Positions 43,334 to 53,807 are shown, numbered from the stretch's first letter. The stretch: DNA of 64,000 nucleotides from Bacteroidia bacterium (GCA_030430205.1 JAUIGE010000007.1:146453-210452), one strand, 5' to 3'. The notes: generated by a model not told the origin, from the letters alone. Program-made: numbers and translations.

Positions 43334-46300
43334 ATGCTCCAAAATATGTTGCTCCAGAAAAAGAATTTTCTATTCCTTTTATCCCTGGCATTCTTCCTCC
43401 TTATCCCTAAAAAACACTTTGGCCAGCTAACAGCTGATTTTACTGTGGACAACCAGACGGGTTGCCTTTCTGTTATCGGTAGTTTTAGCGACCAGTCCAC
43501 AGGAAATCCTGTGAGCTGGAAATGGACATTTTACTATAACAATGCGGTGATTGATATGCGATTGGGGGCAAGCCCCGGCAAAATCTTCACCCGGCCTGGT
43601 TGCTATGATGTAAAACTGGTGGTTACTGATGCCGCCGGTGTCAAAGACAGTATCAGGCGCAATTGTTACATAGAGGTTTTTAGAAATCCTACGGTAGATT
43701 TTACAGTAGATACAACCTTGGGTTGTGTGCCTGCCACTTTTCAATTGACCAATCTAACGGTAGCAAATGCTGCTGGCCTGACGGGTTGTACCTGGGTATT
43801 TATTAACCAAAATACGCTTGCTTCGGTCTCGTCTTCTGCTTTAAATCCTTCGGTGACCCTGAGTGCAGTAGGTGCTTATGACGTCCAACTCAGGTGTACC
43901 AATACAAATGGCTGTGACACCACGATCCGTCGAAACGGATATTTACAGGTAGCCCCCACTCCCACAGCCAATTTTGGAATCACAAATACCGTGGGCTGTA
44001 CACTCCCGGTAAATGTCAGCTTTAACAACTTGTCTCAGGCCAATGGTGCGGGTCCCCTCACCTACGGTTGGTTTTTCCCAACGGGAGTACCCAATACTTT
44101 TGTGGGTTCTCCTCCCCCACCGGTTAGCATCAATGCTGCGGGCCTTTTCTCTACCAGTTTGATTGCAGTAAGTGCATTGGGATGTGCAGATACCCTGACA
44201 CGGACCGGGTCAGTTGTCCTGCGTCCTATCACGGCCGCGGTCACAGTTAGTGATAACACCCCTTGTCTCAATCAGAACGTGAACTTTACAGATAATTCCT
44301 CTGGTTCTGTCCAGCGGATTTGGGATTTTGGAGATGGCTCTCCTCTGCTCACAACGGCAGGAGGAACCGCTTCTCATTCCTACAGCAGCGTGGGCACCTT
44401 CACTTTTTCATTGATTGTCCAAAATGCCACAGGTTGCCTCGATACAGTAAGTCAAACCCTTACTGTGCTGGGATTGCCGACAGTGAATTTTTCGGTATCC
44501 CCTCCTTTTAATTGTGATGTAAGCACTGTTTTTTCCTATACGGATCTTTCGCCGGGAAACCCTACCGCCTGGTTATGGAATTTTGGGGACAATACCAGCT
44601 CGAATCTACAAAACCCTACCCATGTTTATGGTTCTTCGGGCACCTACCCTGTTTGCCTGAGGATAACGGATTCGAACAATTGTATCAATACCCTCTGCGA
44701 CTCCAACGCTGTTGCAGTGGTTACGCCAAATGCATCTTTTATAGCAGATAATATATTGGGCTGTGCTCCTTACAGTAGCACTTTTACAGACCTGAGTACC
44801 AGTAACGATACTATCGTTTCCTGGTCATGGACTTTCGATGATGGTTCGGGCACGAATGTAACTCCTGCCAGCTCTATATTGCCGAGTCCTACAGTTACCG
44901 TGCTTAATGCTGGTATATACAATGTTACGCTGGTCATTACAACCCAAAACGGATGTCGCGACTCAGTCACAGTCACTAATTATTTAAGGGCAGGGTCTAT
45001 CCCCAGCGTAGATTTCACAGTTGATAATGATAGCCTTTGCATAGGGGAAATCGTTAATTTCACAAGTGTATCGAGCGACCCGGCCTATTTGTATTTCTGG
45101 GATCTTAATTATCCTTCTACTTTTACCGGAGGAGGAGATGTCATGTCTATTGCCTATCCCGATACAGGCTGCTTTGATGTAGGTCTCCAGATACAACATA
45201 ATGGCTGTATTGACAGCATCGTTAAGCGCAATGTACTGTGTGTATTTCCACCTGTTGCAGATTTTTCTTTGAATACGACCCGGATTTGTACAACTCCTGC
45301 AACATTGATTATCACGGATCTATCCACTGGTCCTATCAGCACTTATCGTTGGTATTTTAACAATTCTCTGGTTTCTACTTTGCCCAACCCACCTGCCATC
45401 CCTATTCCCGGAAATTTCCCTCTGGGTAATTACAGTTTAAAATTGGTTGTAGAAAACACCAATACAGGCTGCATAGATTCAGCACAAACAACTGTAACCG
45501 TTGGTTTTGTTCAGGCGGATTTCCGCATTTCCAATAGCACGATTTGCAAGGGTGATGCGGTTTCTTTTATTGACCTATCCACGCCTGGTGGATCCAGGAC
45601 TTTCTTTTTTGGAAATGGGGCGACCTCAACCCAACCCACAGGAAATAACGCTATGTACAGCTATCCCGATACCGGGATTTATACCATCAGGATGATTGCC
45701 CGGGATAACTTATCCGGCTGTGCCGATACGCTTGACAAGGTGGATTCTGTGCGCGTAAATGGCGCATTCGCATGGTTTGATGGAGTGGGTTTGATAGGAT
45801 GTCCGGGTCTTACATCCCAGTTTATGGACCTTTCTACGGCCCATCAGCAGGCAGCTATCACTTCCTGGAACTGGGATTTTGGAGATACCGTCAACAATAC
45901 GGCAAATACGCCCAATGCAACCCATACCTATAATGATCCTGGCTCATATTCCGTCACCTTGACCATCCAGGATGCCAACGGGTGCCGGGATAGCCTGGTC
46001 AAAGCCGGATATGTAAATGTATCCTTGCCTTCACTGGCCTTTACCCCCAATCTGGATACAACTTGCCTTGGCAACTTCATTAGCTTTAATAACCAATCCA
46101 CGGGTATAAATCCTACTTATAAATGGATTTTTGGTCCCAATCCTGCTGACACCAGCATTATTCCTCAGGCAAACTGGGTTTTTCCTGATACGGGCTACCA
46201 TGATGTTATCCTGATTGGCGTAGATCAACGCGGGTGCCGGGATACACTTATCAGACCGGCAGTGGTCTATATTGAGCAACTGGAACTTGATTTTGTTGCT

Positions 46301-49300
46301 GACAGAACATCTGGAACCTGCCCTCCCCTGAATGTCAACTTCACCAACCTGACCCCAGGGAAAGTGGATTCCGTTATTTGGAATTTTGGAGATGGCACAA
46401 GGAGTTTTCAATCCGATCCCTCACATATTTACTCTTATCCCGGTTGCTACGATGTCACCCTCATTGCTTTTCACAGGGATGGGTGTGTAGATACCCTGAC
46501 GAAGCCCTGCTATATCAATATAGCTGGTCCTACGGGTTCTCTTTCATTCAACCCTACGCCTGTTTGTTTTGGAGATACAGTCAATTTCTCTGTCGGTATT
46601 GACAGTGCGGCGGTAGTTTTTCTGGATTTGGATGATGGCTTATTGACAAATTTTTTAGGACAAAATACAACAGGTACTGTCAATTTTACCCATGTCTATT
46701 CTGACAGCGGATATTATGACCCAGTGGTAGTTGTACAAGATATCGGTGGATGTAGGGTAACCCTGACATCAGACAGCAGCGTCAGGGTATTGAAATTGCC
46801 GCGAGCACGTATCTCTCCGTCGGCCTTTTCAGGCTGTACCCCATTCAATGTAAACCTTAGGGATATCTCCATACCAGGTGATACCATTTTGACAGACTGG
46901 ACCTGGATTTTCAGCACAAATGACACCCTGGTGGCCAAAGATACCAGCTATACATTCTCTCAGATTGGTTTTTATACTATTACCCTCCAGGTTGAAGATG
47001 CCTACGGCTGCAAAGCTGAAGTAACGCGACAATTTGAATCAACTGACCTTCCCGTAGCAGATTTTGTGGCTTCAGATTCCTTCAACTGTTCTCCTCTTGC
47101 AGTTGATTTTATGGACCGGAGCTATAATTCCTTCATCACTGACTGGATCTGGACCTTTGGAAATGGCGACAGCGTGCAAGGGGTTCAAAATCCCCGGATT
47201 GCCTACCTCCAGGATGGCAGTTATGATGTAAAACTGATTGTCTTTGACAATAATGGCTGCTCCGACACCCTGACAAAGTCAGGCTATATCAACCTCAGGC
47301 ACCCTGAGGCAAAATGGTACGCCAATTCTATCACGGGCTGTGCCCCTGATGAGCTTAGCTTTTATGCGGATAGCTCTCAGGTGCTCTCTGACACCACCCT
47401 TGCCAGCTACAGCTGGCAGATTCAGGTACCTGGCGGTCCGCCAGTAAATATCACCGGACCCGTCGGCAGCATGGCCGACAGCGCTACCCAAATCTACAAT
47501 ACGCCGGGCGTATTTGATGTTCGACTTGTGGTCGAAGATGTCTTTGGCTGTACCGATACCCTGCTGGATTCTGTATACATTTTCATCCCGCCAGATGCAG
47601 CGATAGGCGTAACAGATACGGCTGGATGTCGAGCCTTCACCACCATTTTTCAGGATAGAAGTACCCCCGGCGATGCTCCGCTTGCAGGCTGGTTGTATGA
47701 TTTTGGAACGGGTGACAGTGCTTTTTTTGATACTGTGGCCTATGGTTTTGCCAACCCAGGCATTTTCAATGTAAATCTCTTTGTCCTGGATACCAATGGC
47801 TGTGTGGATTCAGCCACTTTGGCTGTCGAAGTCTACGACCTCCCTGTGGTGAATTTTATCGCTTCAGACACATTCCATTGTTCGCCCATTGACATTACAT
47901 TTACCGATCAAAGCAGCAATACCAACGTAACAGGCTGGCAATGGAACTTTGGAGATGGGAACAGCACAAGTGGAAATGCGAGTCCCACACATCGTTACAC
48001 TGCCGACGGCATGTTTGATGTACAACTCATCGCTACCGATGAGCATGGCTGCGTAGATAGCCTGACAAAATCAACCTATATTCACCTCAGACATCCTGAG
48101 GCATATATCTATGCTGTTGATCCTGATGGCTGTAATCCCGTGACCATCACGTTTTTTGCCGATAGTTCCCAACTACTTTCTGATACACTATTGCAAAGCT
48201 ATATCTGGATCATGGAAACGGATCTGGGAGTGCAGCCTCCCGTCACGACGACTGTGGATACTTTTAATCAAACCTATCCCGTTTTTGGCAATTATGATGT
48301 GAGCCTGATCGTCGTGGATGTATTTGGTTGCCGGGATACGGTCTCCCGACAAGATTATATTCAGATAGAAGAAACAACGGTCCCCAATCCTATCAACCTG
48401 GATTATGTGAGTGTAATAGATAAAGAAAGCGTAGCTCTTTCCTGGGAACAATTTCCTGGTCCTCAACGCAATTTTTCCCAATACTATGTCTATTGGAAAA
48501 ATCCAGCTACAGGCCTGTTCCAAAAAGCGGATAGCATTTCCGCGATCTCTACCACTACCTATACACACAATAAAAACCTCAATACGGAGGCTTCGCCTTA
48601 TTCATATATGATACAGGCTCAAAACAGTTGTCTTCAAAATAGTAATTTGAATAATACCCTACCGCATACCACAGTCCTGCTTACAGCAACCCCAGGCGTT
48701 GACTTTATCCAGCTGGACTGGACAGCTTATGAGGGCTGGACGCCCAGTCTGTATCAGGTGTATGAAGTAACAGATTATGACCCTACTAATATCAATCTGA
48801 TAGCGACAGTACCAGGCTCAGAAAGGTTCCTGATAGATACCAATACATTTTGTAATGATGTCAAACGCTATAGAGTCACGGCGCTTAGAGGAAGCGGAAA
48901 CAATATCCGTTCTTTTAGCAACCTGGATTCTGTAGCTCCTCTTCACTTTCTTCCGGAGGAAGCTGTGGATATTGCCTATGCGAGTGTCTTTGCAGACTCT
49001 GTCATTGACCTGGCCTGGCCAGCATATAGTGGCTATCGACCTGAAGTGTTTCTTTTGGAAAAATCAGTTGATGGTGAAAGATGGACCTTGCTGGATAGCC
49101 TGCCTGTAGATACATTTAGCTTCCGGGATGCAGATGTGAAAGTTGATGATCAATCTTACTTGTATCGGATACGGGTACTGGATGCATGTAATGACCTATC
49201 TCCTGTGGGATATGTTGGAAAAAGCATGTTGCTGGAGGTAAAGCTGGAAGGGAAATATCCAGAGCTTAAGTGGAGCGCCTACGAGAAATGGAGAAATGGT

Positions 49301-49774
49301 GTGCTTTCTTATGACGTTGAAGTATTCAATGACGACCTGGCTCGCTGGCAGTTTGTAGCTTCCACCAATGCAAATACCCTGCGCTTTACGGATGACTTAA
49401 CCGAATTGAACCAGGGCATCTACTGCTACCGCATCCGTGCAAGAGAAGCCAATGGCTTCAAGGCTGAGGCTTTATCCAATGAAGACTGTATCGTCTTCGC
49501 TCCACGGGTATTTACCCCCAATGCATTTTCTCCCAATAGTGATAATATCAACGATCGCTTTATCGTCCAGGCGCCGACCTTGCGCCAGGCAAGCATCCTG
49601 ATTTTCAATCGCTGGGGAAGAAAGATATATGAATCCAGTAACCTGGAGGAAGGCTGGGATGGCAGATACAATGATGTAGCCGTGCCAGAGGGAGTCTATG
49701 TCTTCCTGATTTCGGGTCAGGGAGAAGATGGCTCCAGGATAGAACTAAAAGGGACCGTGACCCTGATACGATAA
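43334..49774 (+). CDS. Giant secreted PKD/FN3-repeat protein with CHU_C-type T9SS C-terminus
   Basis: The 2146-residue protein starts at ATG 43334 with signal peptide MLLQKKNFLFLLSLAFFLLI. I count 19 PKD-like repeats (about residues 30-1690). Each starts with a strand such as PTVDFTVDTTLGC, carries a cysteine at a fixed place, and many have W(D/N)FGDG and YDV.L motifs. Four FN3-like domains follow (ESVALSWEQF, DFIQLDWTAYEG, SVIDLAWPAYSG, YPELKWSAYEKW), then a C-terminal gliding/CHU_C domain (VFTPNAFSPNSDNINDRF ... GWDGRYNDVAVPEGVYVFLI), the T9SS type B sorting signal. It is likely a long surface adhesin or gliding-related filament. Its stop lies five bases from the convergent rel/spoT stop. 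Confidence 0.9.
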   Translation: MLQNMLLQKKNFLFLLSLAFFLLIPKKHFGQLTADFTVDNQTGCLSVIGSFSDQSTGNPVSWKWTFYYNNAVIDMRLGASPGKIFTRPGCYDVKLVVTDAAGVKDSIRRNCYIEVFRNPTVDFTVDTTLGCVPATFQLTNLTVANAAGLTGCTWVFINQNTLASVSSSALNPSVTLSAVGAYDVQLRCTNTNGCDTTIRRNGYLQVAPTPTANFGITNTVGCTLPVNVSFNNLSQANGAGPLTYGWFFPTGVPNTFVGSPPPPVSINAAGLFSTSLIAVSALGCADTLTRTGSVVLRPITAAVTVSDNTPCLNQNVNFTDNSSGSVQRIWDFGDGSPLLTTAGGTASHSYSSVGTFTFSLIVQNATGCLDTVSQTLTVLGLPTVNFSVSPPFNCDVSTVFSYTDLSPGNPTAWLWNFGDNTSSNLQNPTHVYGSSGTYPVCLRITDSNNCINTLCDSNAVAVVTPNASFIADNILGCAPYSSTFTDLSTSNDTIVSWSWTFDDGSGTNVTPASSILPSPTVTVLNAGIYNVTLVITTQNGCRDSVTVTNYLRAGSIPSVDFTVDNDSLCIGEIVNFTSVSSDPAYLYFWDLNYPSTFTGGGDVMSIAYPDTGCFDVGLQIQHNGCIDSIVKRNVLCVFPPVADFSLNTTRICTTPATLIITDLSTGPISTYRWYFNNSLVSTLPNPPAIPIPGNFPLGNYSLKLVVENTNTGCIDSAQTTVTVGFVQADFRISNSTICKGDAVSFIDLSTPGGSRTFFFGNGATSTQPTGNNAMYSYPDTGIYTIRMIARDNLSGCADTLDKVDSVRVNGAFAWFDGVGLIGCPGLTSQFMDLSTAHQQAAITSWNWDFGDTVNNTANTPNATHTYNDPGSYSVTLTIQDANGCRDSLVKAGYVNVSLPSLAFTPNLDTTCLGNFISFNNQSTGINPTYKWIFGPNPADTSIIPQANWVFPDTGYHDVILIGVDQRGCRDTLIRPAVVYIEQLELDFVADRTSGTCPPLNVNFTNLTPGKVDSVIWNFGDGTRSFQSDPSHIYSYPGCYDVTLIAFHRDGCVDTLTKPCYINIAGPTGSLSFNPTPVCFGDTVNFSVGIDSAAVVFLDLDDGLLTNFLGQNTTGTVNFTHVYSDSGYYDPVVVVQDIGGCRVTLTSDSSVRVLKLPRARISPSAFSGCTPFNVNLRDISIPGDTILTDWTWIFSTNDTLVAKDTSYTFSQIGFYTITLQVEDAYGCKAEVTRQFESTDLPVADFVASDSFNCSPLAVDFMDRSYNSFITDWIWTFGNGDSVQGVQNPRIAYLQDGSYDVKLIVFDNNGCSDTLTKSGYINLRHPEAKWYANSITGCAPDELSFYADSSQVLSDTTLASYSWQIQVPGGPPVNITGPVGSMADSATQIYNTPGVFDVRLVVEDVFGCTDTLLDSVYIFIPPDAAIGVTDTAGCRAFTTIFQDRSTPGDAPLAGWLYDFGTGDSAFFDTVAYGFANPGIFNVNLFVLDTNGCVDSATLAVEVYDLPVVNFIASDTFHCSPIDITFTDQSSNTNVTGWQWNFGDGNSTSGNASPTHRYTADGMFDVQLIATDEHGCVDSLTKSTYIHLRHPEAYIYAVDPDGCNPVTITFFADSSQLLSDTLLQSYIWIMETDLGVQPPVTTTVDTFNQTYPVFGNYDVSLIVVDVFGCRDTVSRQDYIQIEETTVPNPINLDYVSVIDKESVALSWEQFPGPQRNFSQYYVYWKNPATGLFQKADSISAISTTTYTHNKNLNTEASPYSYMIQAQNSCLQNSNLNNTLPHTTVLLTATPGVDFIQLDWTAYEGWTPSLYQVYEVTDYDPTNINLIATVPGSERFLIDTNTFCNDVKRYRVTALRGSGNNIRSFSNLDSVAPLHFLPEEAVDIAYASVFADSVIDLAWPAYSGYRPEVFLLEKSVDGERWTLLDSLPVDTFSFRDADVKVDDQSYLYRIRVLDACNDLSPVGYVGKSMLLEVKLEGKYPELKWSAYEKWRNGVLSYDVEVFNDDLARWQFVASTNANTLRFTDDLTELNQGIYCYRIRAREANGFKAEALSNEDCIVFAPRVFTPNAFSPNSDNINDRFIVQAPTLRQASILIFNRWGRKIYESSNLEEGWDGRYNDVAVPEGVYVFLISGQGEDGSRIELKGTVTLIR

Positions 49775-49779
49775 GTATA

Positions 49780-52089
49780 TCAGTTGTCGGGCTTCTGAAA
49801 TGGGACAAAATCGCTACCTGTACGGGTAGCGGTTACGACCCCGCCCACCTTGCCAAGTCTTTGGAGAAGTCTGTCCAATTCTTCCGTATTGCTGATGTAG
49901 ACATTGAAGAGGCCTTCAAACATGCGGTCCTGTGATTCAATGCTCACCTTGGAAATATTGATTTTCATGATGGCCGTGATCTCATTGATCAAATCTGACA
50001 GCATCCCCTTACGATCCATTCCGACCACCTTGATGGAGGCCAAAAAGTCCACCTGGTTGCTATGTTCCTTCCAGCGAACCTGGATGATATTTCTGCCAAA
50101 ACTAGACATCAATGAGATGGCGTTGGGGCAGGATGGCCGGTGAATTTCCAATTCACCTCCTCTGAGGATTCCCAGGATATCATCTCCTCTTACAGGCTTA
50201 CAACAGCTTGCAAGCTTAAATTGATCCACCTGCTGGCCGCTGGTCAGTACCAGCTCATCTATATTGAATCCCAATTCCTTGAACTGCAATTCGCGTTTGC
50301 GAATTTTTTTCTCCCACTCTTCTATCACGGCTTCTTCTATAGCGATGCCTTCCTTTTTGAGGTCTATGAATTCTCTGATCCTGGAGGCATCAATTTTTTT
50401 GGAACCCAAAGCCAGCAAAAACTCATCGCGGGAACCATATTTCATGAATGTCAACAACTCCCGCATCAACTTTTGATCATTCCGGGCCTCCTTCTCCATA
50501 TATCGCATCAGGCCATGTTTATATATTTCAATGCCTTTTTCCAAGGCTTTTTTCCGCACTTGTACCAAGGACCGGCGGATATGCTTGCGGGCATGAGCGG
50601 TATTGACTTTATGGATCCAATCCTCCTGTACCTGTACATGGCGGGAAGTAAGCACTTCTACCTGATCTCCAGACTTCAATTCATGATCCAGGGTCACAAC
50701 CTCATTATTGACTTTACCGCCGATGGCGCGGTCTCCAATATCTGAGTGGATTTTGTAGGCAAAATCCAAAACCGACGCGCCTGTAGGGACCCGAAACAAT
50801 TCGCCTCTGGGCGTAAATACATAGAGGTTATGCGGCTGTAGATTTTCATGAAATTCTTTGACGGCATCCAGCGCATTGATGCTGGGGTTTTCAAGCGTAT
50901 CGCGCACACGCTCTATCCAATTGCTGAGCTCCTCTTCGTATTGGTCGCCATTTTCTTTGTATTTCCAGTGGGCAGCGATGCCCTTCTCTGCCAGACGGTC
51001 CATGCGCTCGGTGCGGATTTGCACCTCTACCCATCGGCCCTGTGGGCCGATCACGGTCATGTGAAGAGACTCATAGCCATTCTCTTTGGGGTGGGTCACC
51101 CAATCTCTCACCCTTTTGGGCAAAGGAGGATATTTATTGGAAATGGCCGAATATACCTGCCAGCAGTCGGACTGCTCCCGATCAGGCTTGCTTTTCATGA
51201 TTACCCGAATGGCAAACATATCATACACCTGCTCAAAAGGCACTCCCTGTCGCTGCATCTTTTTATACACAGAGTACACCGTCTTAAACCGGTACTTTAT
51301 ATCAAATTTAATCTCCAGAGGTTTGATCTGTTTTTTGATTTCCTGGACAAAATTCTTGATGTACTGCTCCTCCATGCCGCGGAAGCGCGCCATTTTTTCG
51401 TCCAACTCTTCAAATAGCTCGGGTTGACTGTGCTGTAAAGCCAGGTTTTCAAGGTCCGTCTTGATGTTGTATAAGCCCAGACGATGCGCCAAAGGCGCAT
51501 AGAGATAGAGCGTCTCAGAGGCAATCTTCAGCGCACTGGTGCGCTTTTTGGCGCCCAGGGTGCGCATATTGTGCAGGCGGTCTGCCAGCTTGATGATCAC
51601 GACACGGATGTCGTTGGAGATCGTCAGCAAAATTTTCCGGAAGTTTTCAGCTTGCTCTGAAATATTTTCATCGGCCACAGAAGTGCCTTTGATTTTGGTC
51701 AACCCATCCACAATATCCCTGCATTCGACACCAAAATTCTTCTCAATATCTTCAAGAGTCACATCTGTGTCCTCAACTGTATCGTGGAGCAAGGCACAAA
51801 TAATGGAATTGGGGTCATCCAATTCTATCTCCTCTACCAATATACGGGCTACGGCCAGAGGGTGCATAATATACGGCTCTCCAGACTTCCGGCGCATCCC
51901 ATCATGCGCCTTCGCTGCCAGCTCAAAAGCTTTTCGAATTTTTCCTTTTTGGCCCCAACTGACAGCCTTGGCATGGCTCATCATGGCCTTGTAGGCCCTT
52001 AAAACGAGCTTTTTCTCATCGGCTTCCCGCTCCCAGGAAAAATTGATAAGTCCCATATTGAAGCGATTTTCTTTCTTTGTATTTTCCAT
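49780..52089 (-). CDS. spoT: Bifunctional (p)ppGpp synthetase/hydrolase (RelA/SpoT)
   Basis: The 769-residue protein has the full Rel layout. The HD hydrolase domain (about 50-200) has its ligands in GEPYIMHPLAVA and ALLHDTVEDTD. The synthetase domain (about 240-370) has KYRFKTVYSVYKKM and DMFAIRVIM; the YESLHMTVIGPQGRWVEVQIRT block marks the active centre. A TGS domain follows (about 395-455; HNLYVFTPRGELFRVP), then a helical region, the zinc-finger-like CCKPVRGDDILG segment, and a C-terminal ACT domain (about 690-760). Both catalytic halves look intact, so it can make and degrade the stringent-response alarmone. It is the only such gene in the window. Confidence 0.96.
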   Translation of the reverse strand: MENTKKENRFNMGLINFSWEREADEKKLVLRAYKAMMSHAKAVSWGQKGKIRKAFELAAKAHDGMRRKSGEPYIMHPLAVARILVEEIELDDPNSIICALLHDTVEDTDVTLEDIEKNFGVECRDIVDGLTKIKGTSVADENISEQAENFRKILLTISNDIRVVIIKLADRLHNMRTLGAKKRTSALKIASETLYLYAPLAHRLGLYNIKTDLENLALQHSQPELFEELDEKMARFRGMEEQYIKNFVQEIKKQIKPLEIKFDIKYRFKTVYSVYKKMQRQGVPFEQVYDMFAIRVIMKSKPDREQSDCWQVYSAISNKYPPLPKRVRDWVTHPKENGYESLHMTVIGPQGRWVEVQIRTERMDRLAEKGIAAHWKYKENGDQYEEELSNWIERVRDTLENPSINALDAVKEFHENLQPHNLYVFTPRGELFRVPTGASVLDFAYKIHSDIGDRAIGGKVNNEVVTLDHELKSGDQVEVLTSRHVQVQEDWIHKVNTAHARKHIRRSLVQVRKKALEKGIEIYKHGLMRYMEKEARNDQKLMRELLTFMKYGSRDEFLLALGSKKIDASRIREFIDLKKEGIAIEEAVIEEWEKKIRKRELQFKELGFNIDELVLTSGQQVDQFKLASCCKPVRGDDILGILRGGELEIHRPSCPNAISLMSSFGRNIIQVRWKEHSNQVDFLASIKVVGMDRKGMLSDLINEITAIMKINISKVSIESQDRMFEGLFNVYISNTEELDRLLQRLGKVGGVVTATRTGSDFVPFQKPDN

Positions 52090-52161
52090 CTTGGCTCTGC
52101 TAAATAATGTCCTTTCCTTTTGCCTATATAAAGATACTAAAAAGAATTTTGCGTATTACTT

Positions 52162-52190
52162 TTGATTCTATCTAAAAAGTTGCATTTTTG
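52162..52190 (+). promoter_or_regulatory. Promoter of tRNA-Leu (and possibly tig)
   Basis: TTG at 52162-52164 and CATTTTTG at 52183-52190 are separated by 18 bases. The -7 element differs from TAnnTTTG only in its first base. It ends 18 bases before the tRNA. Confidence 0.55.
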
Positions 52191-52208
52191 CCCTCCGAAA
52201 TTTGATAG

Positions 52209-52290
52209 GCGGGTATGGCGAAATTGGTAGACGCGCTAGATTTAGGATCTAGTGCCGCAAGGCATGGGGGTTCGAGTCCCTCTACCCGCA
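52209..52290 (+). tRNA. tRNA-Leu (anticodon TAG)
   Basis: An 82-base class II tRNA: acceptor GCGGGTA / TACCCGC, anticodon arm CTAGA-TTTAGGA-TCTAG with TAG, a short variable arm (TGCCGCAAGGCA) and T arm GGGGGTTCGAGTCCCTC. CCA is not encoded. Confidence 0.96.
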
Positions 52291-52303
52291 CCTTAAATGA
52301 ACT

Positions 52304-52334
52304 GGGCTGTTGGTTTTACTGACAGCCTTTTTTT
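52304..52334 (+). terminator. Terminator between tRNA-Leu and tig
   Basis: GGCTGT (52305-52310) pairs with ACAGCC (52322-52327) around an 11-base loop, followed by seven T residues. It ends only 25 bases before the GTG start of tig, with no obvious promoter between them. Confidence 0.8.
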
Positions 52335-52358
52335 CAATCCCCAAAAAGCATTTTTCCT

Positions 52359-53720
52359 GTGAACATTACGCAAAATCGCATCGACGACCTCAACAGCATC
52401 ATCAAAATTGTACTCGATCCTGCTGATTACAAAAATGAGGTAAAAGAAGAAGTCAAAAAACATGCCCGTAAAGCACAGATGCCGGGATTCAGACCCGGGA
52501 AAGTGCCCATCGGTTTGGTAAAAAAAATGTTAGGTATGGGTGTCGTTGTTGAAATTGTTTCCAAAAGAGTTTCTGAGGAATTGAACAATTTCATCAATGA
52601 AAACGACCTAAACATCCTGGGAGAGCCACTTCCGGTTGAAAAACGTGACGAAAACTATTTTGATATTGATTGTGAAAAAACCCTCGAATTTGATTTCGAA
52701 TTGGGTCTTTCACCACAGTTTGACCTCAAGCTGGAGCTTGCCGATGTTATTACCCGCTACGAAATTGAACCCACTCCCGAAAGCATAGAAAAGAAGATTG
52801 AAGAAGTGAAAGAGCGCTTTGGAGAAATGGAAAATCCAGAAGAAGTTGCCGAAGGCGATATTGTTTTTGGGGTGCTCGAAGAACTAAATGATGAGGGAGA
52901 AGTCGTTGAAGGCGGTTTTTCTAAAAGCATTCCGCTTAATCCCAAACGTCTGAAAGCTCCTTCACTTTTTGAAGCTTTGCAGGGCAAGAAAATCGAAGAG
53001 CATATCCCCTTCACTTTTGAAGCCCTCGAAAACGGCCTTGAAGATGCAAAAACTGTTTTCATGTTTTCTGAGGAAGAGGTCGGACAGGTCGCAGAAAAAA
53101 GCCTTCGCTTTCGCATAGGACGCATCAACCGCACAGTCCTGGCGGAGTTGAATGAAGAAGTATTCCGTAAAGTCCTGGGAGATGATACAGAGGTGGCTGA
53201 TGAAGCTGCCTTCCGCGAGCATATCGTCAATGAGTTGAAAACAGAGTTTGAAGCCCGCACCCAAAATCATTTCCGTGGAGAAATCAAAAAAGCGCTCGAA
53301 GCACAACATCAAATGGCTTTTCCTGAAGGATTCCTCAAAAAATTCCTCAAGGAGACATCCGAAGAAGTAACAGATGAGAATGTAGAAGAGCACTATGAAA
53401 ATAGCCTCGACGGCTTGAAATGGAGCCTCATCATCGATCGGATCCAAAAAGAGTACGAAGAAGAAACCAAAATCGAAGATGGAGAGGTTGAAACCTCCAT
53501 TAGAGAGTCTTTGGGTGGCAGCATGAGTGTCAATGCCAATGATGAAATGATGGAGCAATACGTGAAATACGTCATGGGCAATGAACAACTCGCCCGCAAC
53601 TATCTCTATCGTTTATTGGATGATAAGATATTTGGCGTCCTGGAGCAAAAAGTGGTAAGTGAAATCAAACATGTTTCGCTGGCCGAATTTGAAGAATTGA
53701 CAAAAACATCCGAGGAGTAA
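52359..53720 (+). CDS. tig: Trigger factor, ribosome-associated chaperone
   Basis: The 453-residue protein begins at GTG 52359. The N-terminal ribosome-binding domain (about 1-115) contains the signature MPGFRPGKVPIGLVKKM, whose FRPGKVP loop docks on protein L23. The middle, where a FKBP-type prolyl isomerase domain normally sits (about 155-240), is degenerate, as in many Bacteroidota trigger factors; I see none of the usual isomerase residues. The C-terminal helical arms (about 265-440) form the substrate cradle. It catches nascent chains at the exit tunnel. It lies just downstream of tRNA-Leu and its terminator, and is closed by its own strong terminator. Confidence 0.93.
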   Translation: MNITQNRIDDLNSIIKIVLDPADYKNEVKEEVKKHARKAQMPGFRPGKVPIGLVKKMLGMGVVVEIVSKRVSEELNNFINENDLNILGEPLPVEKRDENYFDIDCEKTLEFDFELGLSPQFDLKLELADVITRYEIEPTPESIEKKIEEVKERFGEMENPEEVAEGDIVFGVLEELNDEGEVVEGGFSKSIPLNPKRLKAPSLFEALQGKKIEEHIPFTFEALENGLEDAKTVFMFSEEEVGQVAEKSLRFRIGRINRTVLAELNEEVFRKVLGDDTEVADEAAFREHIVNELKTEFEARTQNHFRGEIKKALEAQHQMAFPEGFLKKFLKETSEEVTDENVEEHYENSLDGLKWSLIIDRIQKEYEEETKIEDGEVETSIRESLGGSMSVNANDEMMEQYVKYVMGNEQLARNYLYRLLDDKIFGVLEQKVVSEIKHVSLAEFEELTKTSEE

Positions 53721-53741
53721 GTCTCCTCTTTTAAAATAACT

Positions 53742-53774
53742 AAGGGCAGATTTGTTTGTAACAAATCTGCCCTT
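53742..53774 (+). terminator. Strong terminator after tig
   Basis: A perfect 15-base stem (AAGGGCAGATTTGTT and its complement) with a TGT loop, followed by TTATTTTTT. The flanking A and T runs may let it serve the convergent E1 gene as well. Confidence 0.92.
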
Positions 53775-53807
53775 TTATTTTTTACAAGCCTCCAACCTAT
53801 TTTGAGA

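Noticed and set aside
49774..49780. Five-base gap between the PKD gene and rel/spoT stops as a possible overlap artefact
   Set aside because: Both proteins have complete C-terminal domains; tight convergent stops are common here (also at 31056-31059 and 33708-33718).
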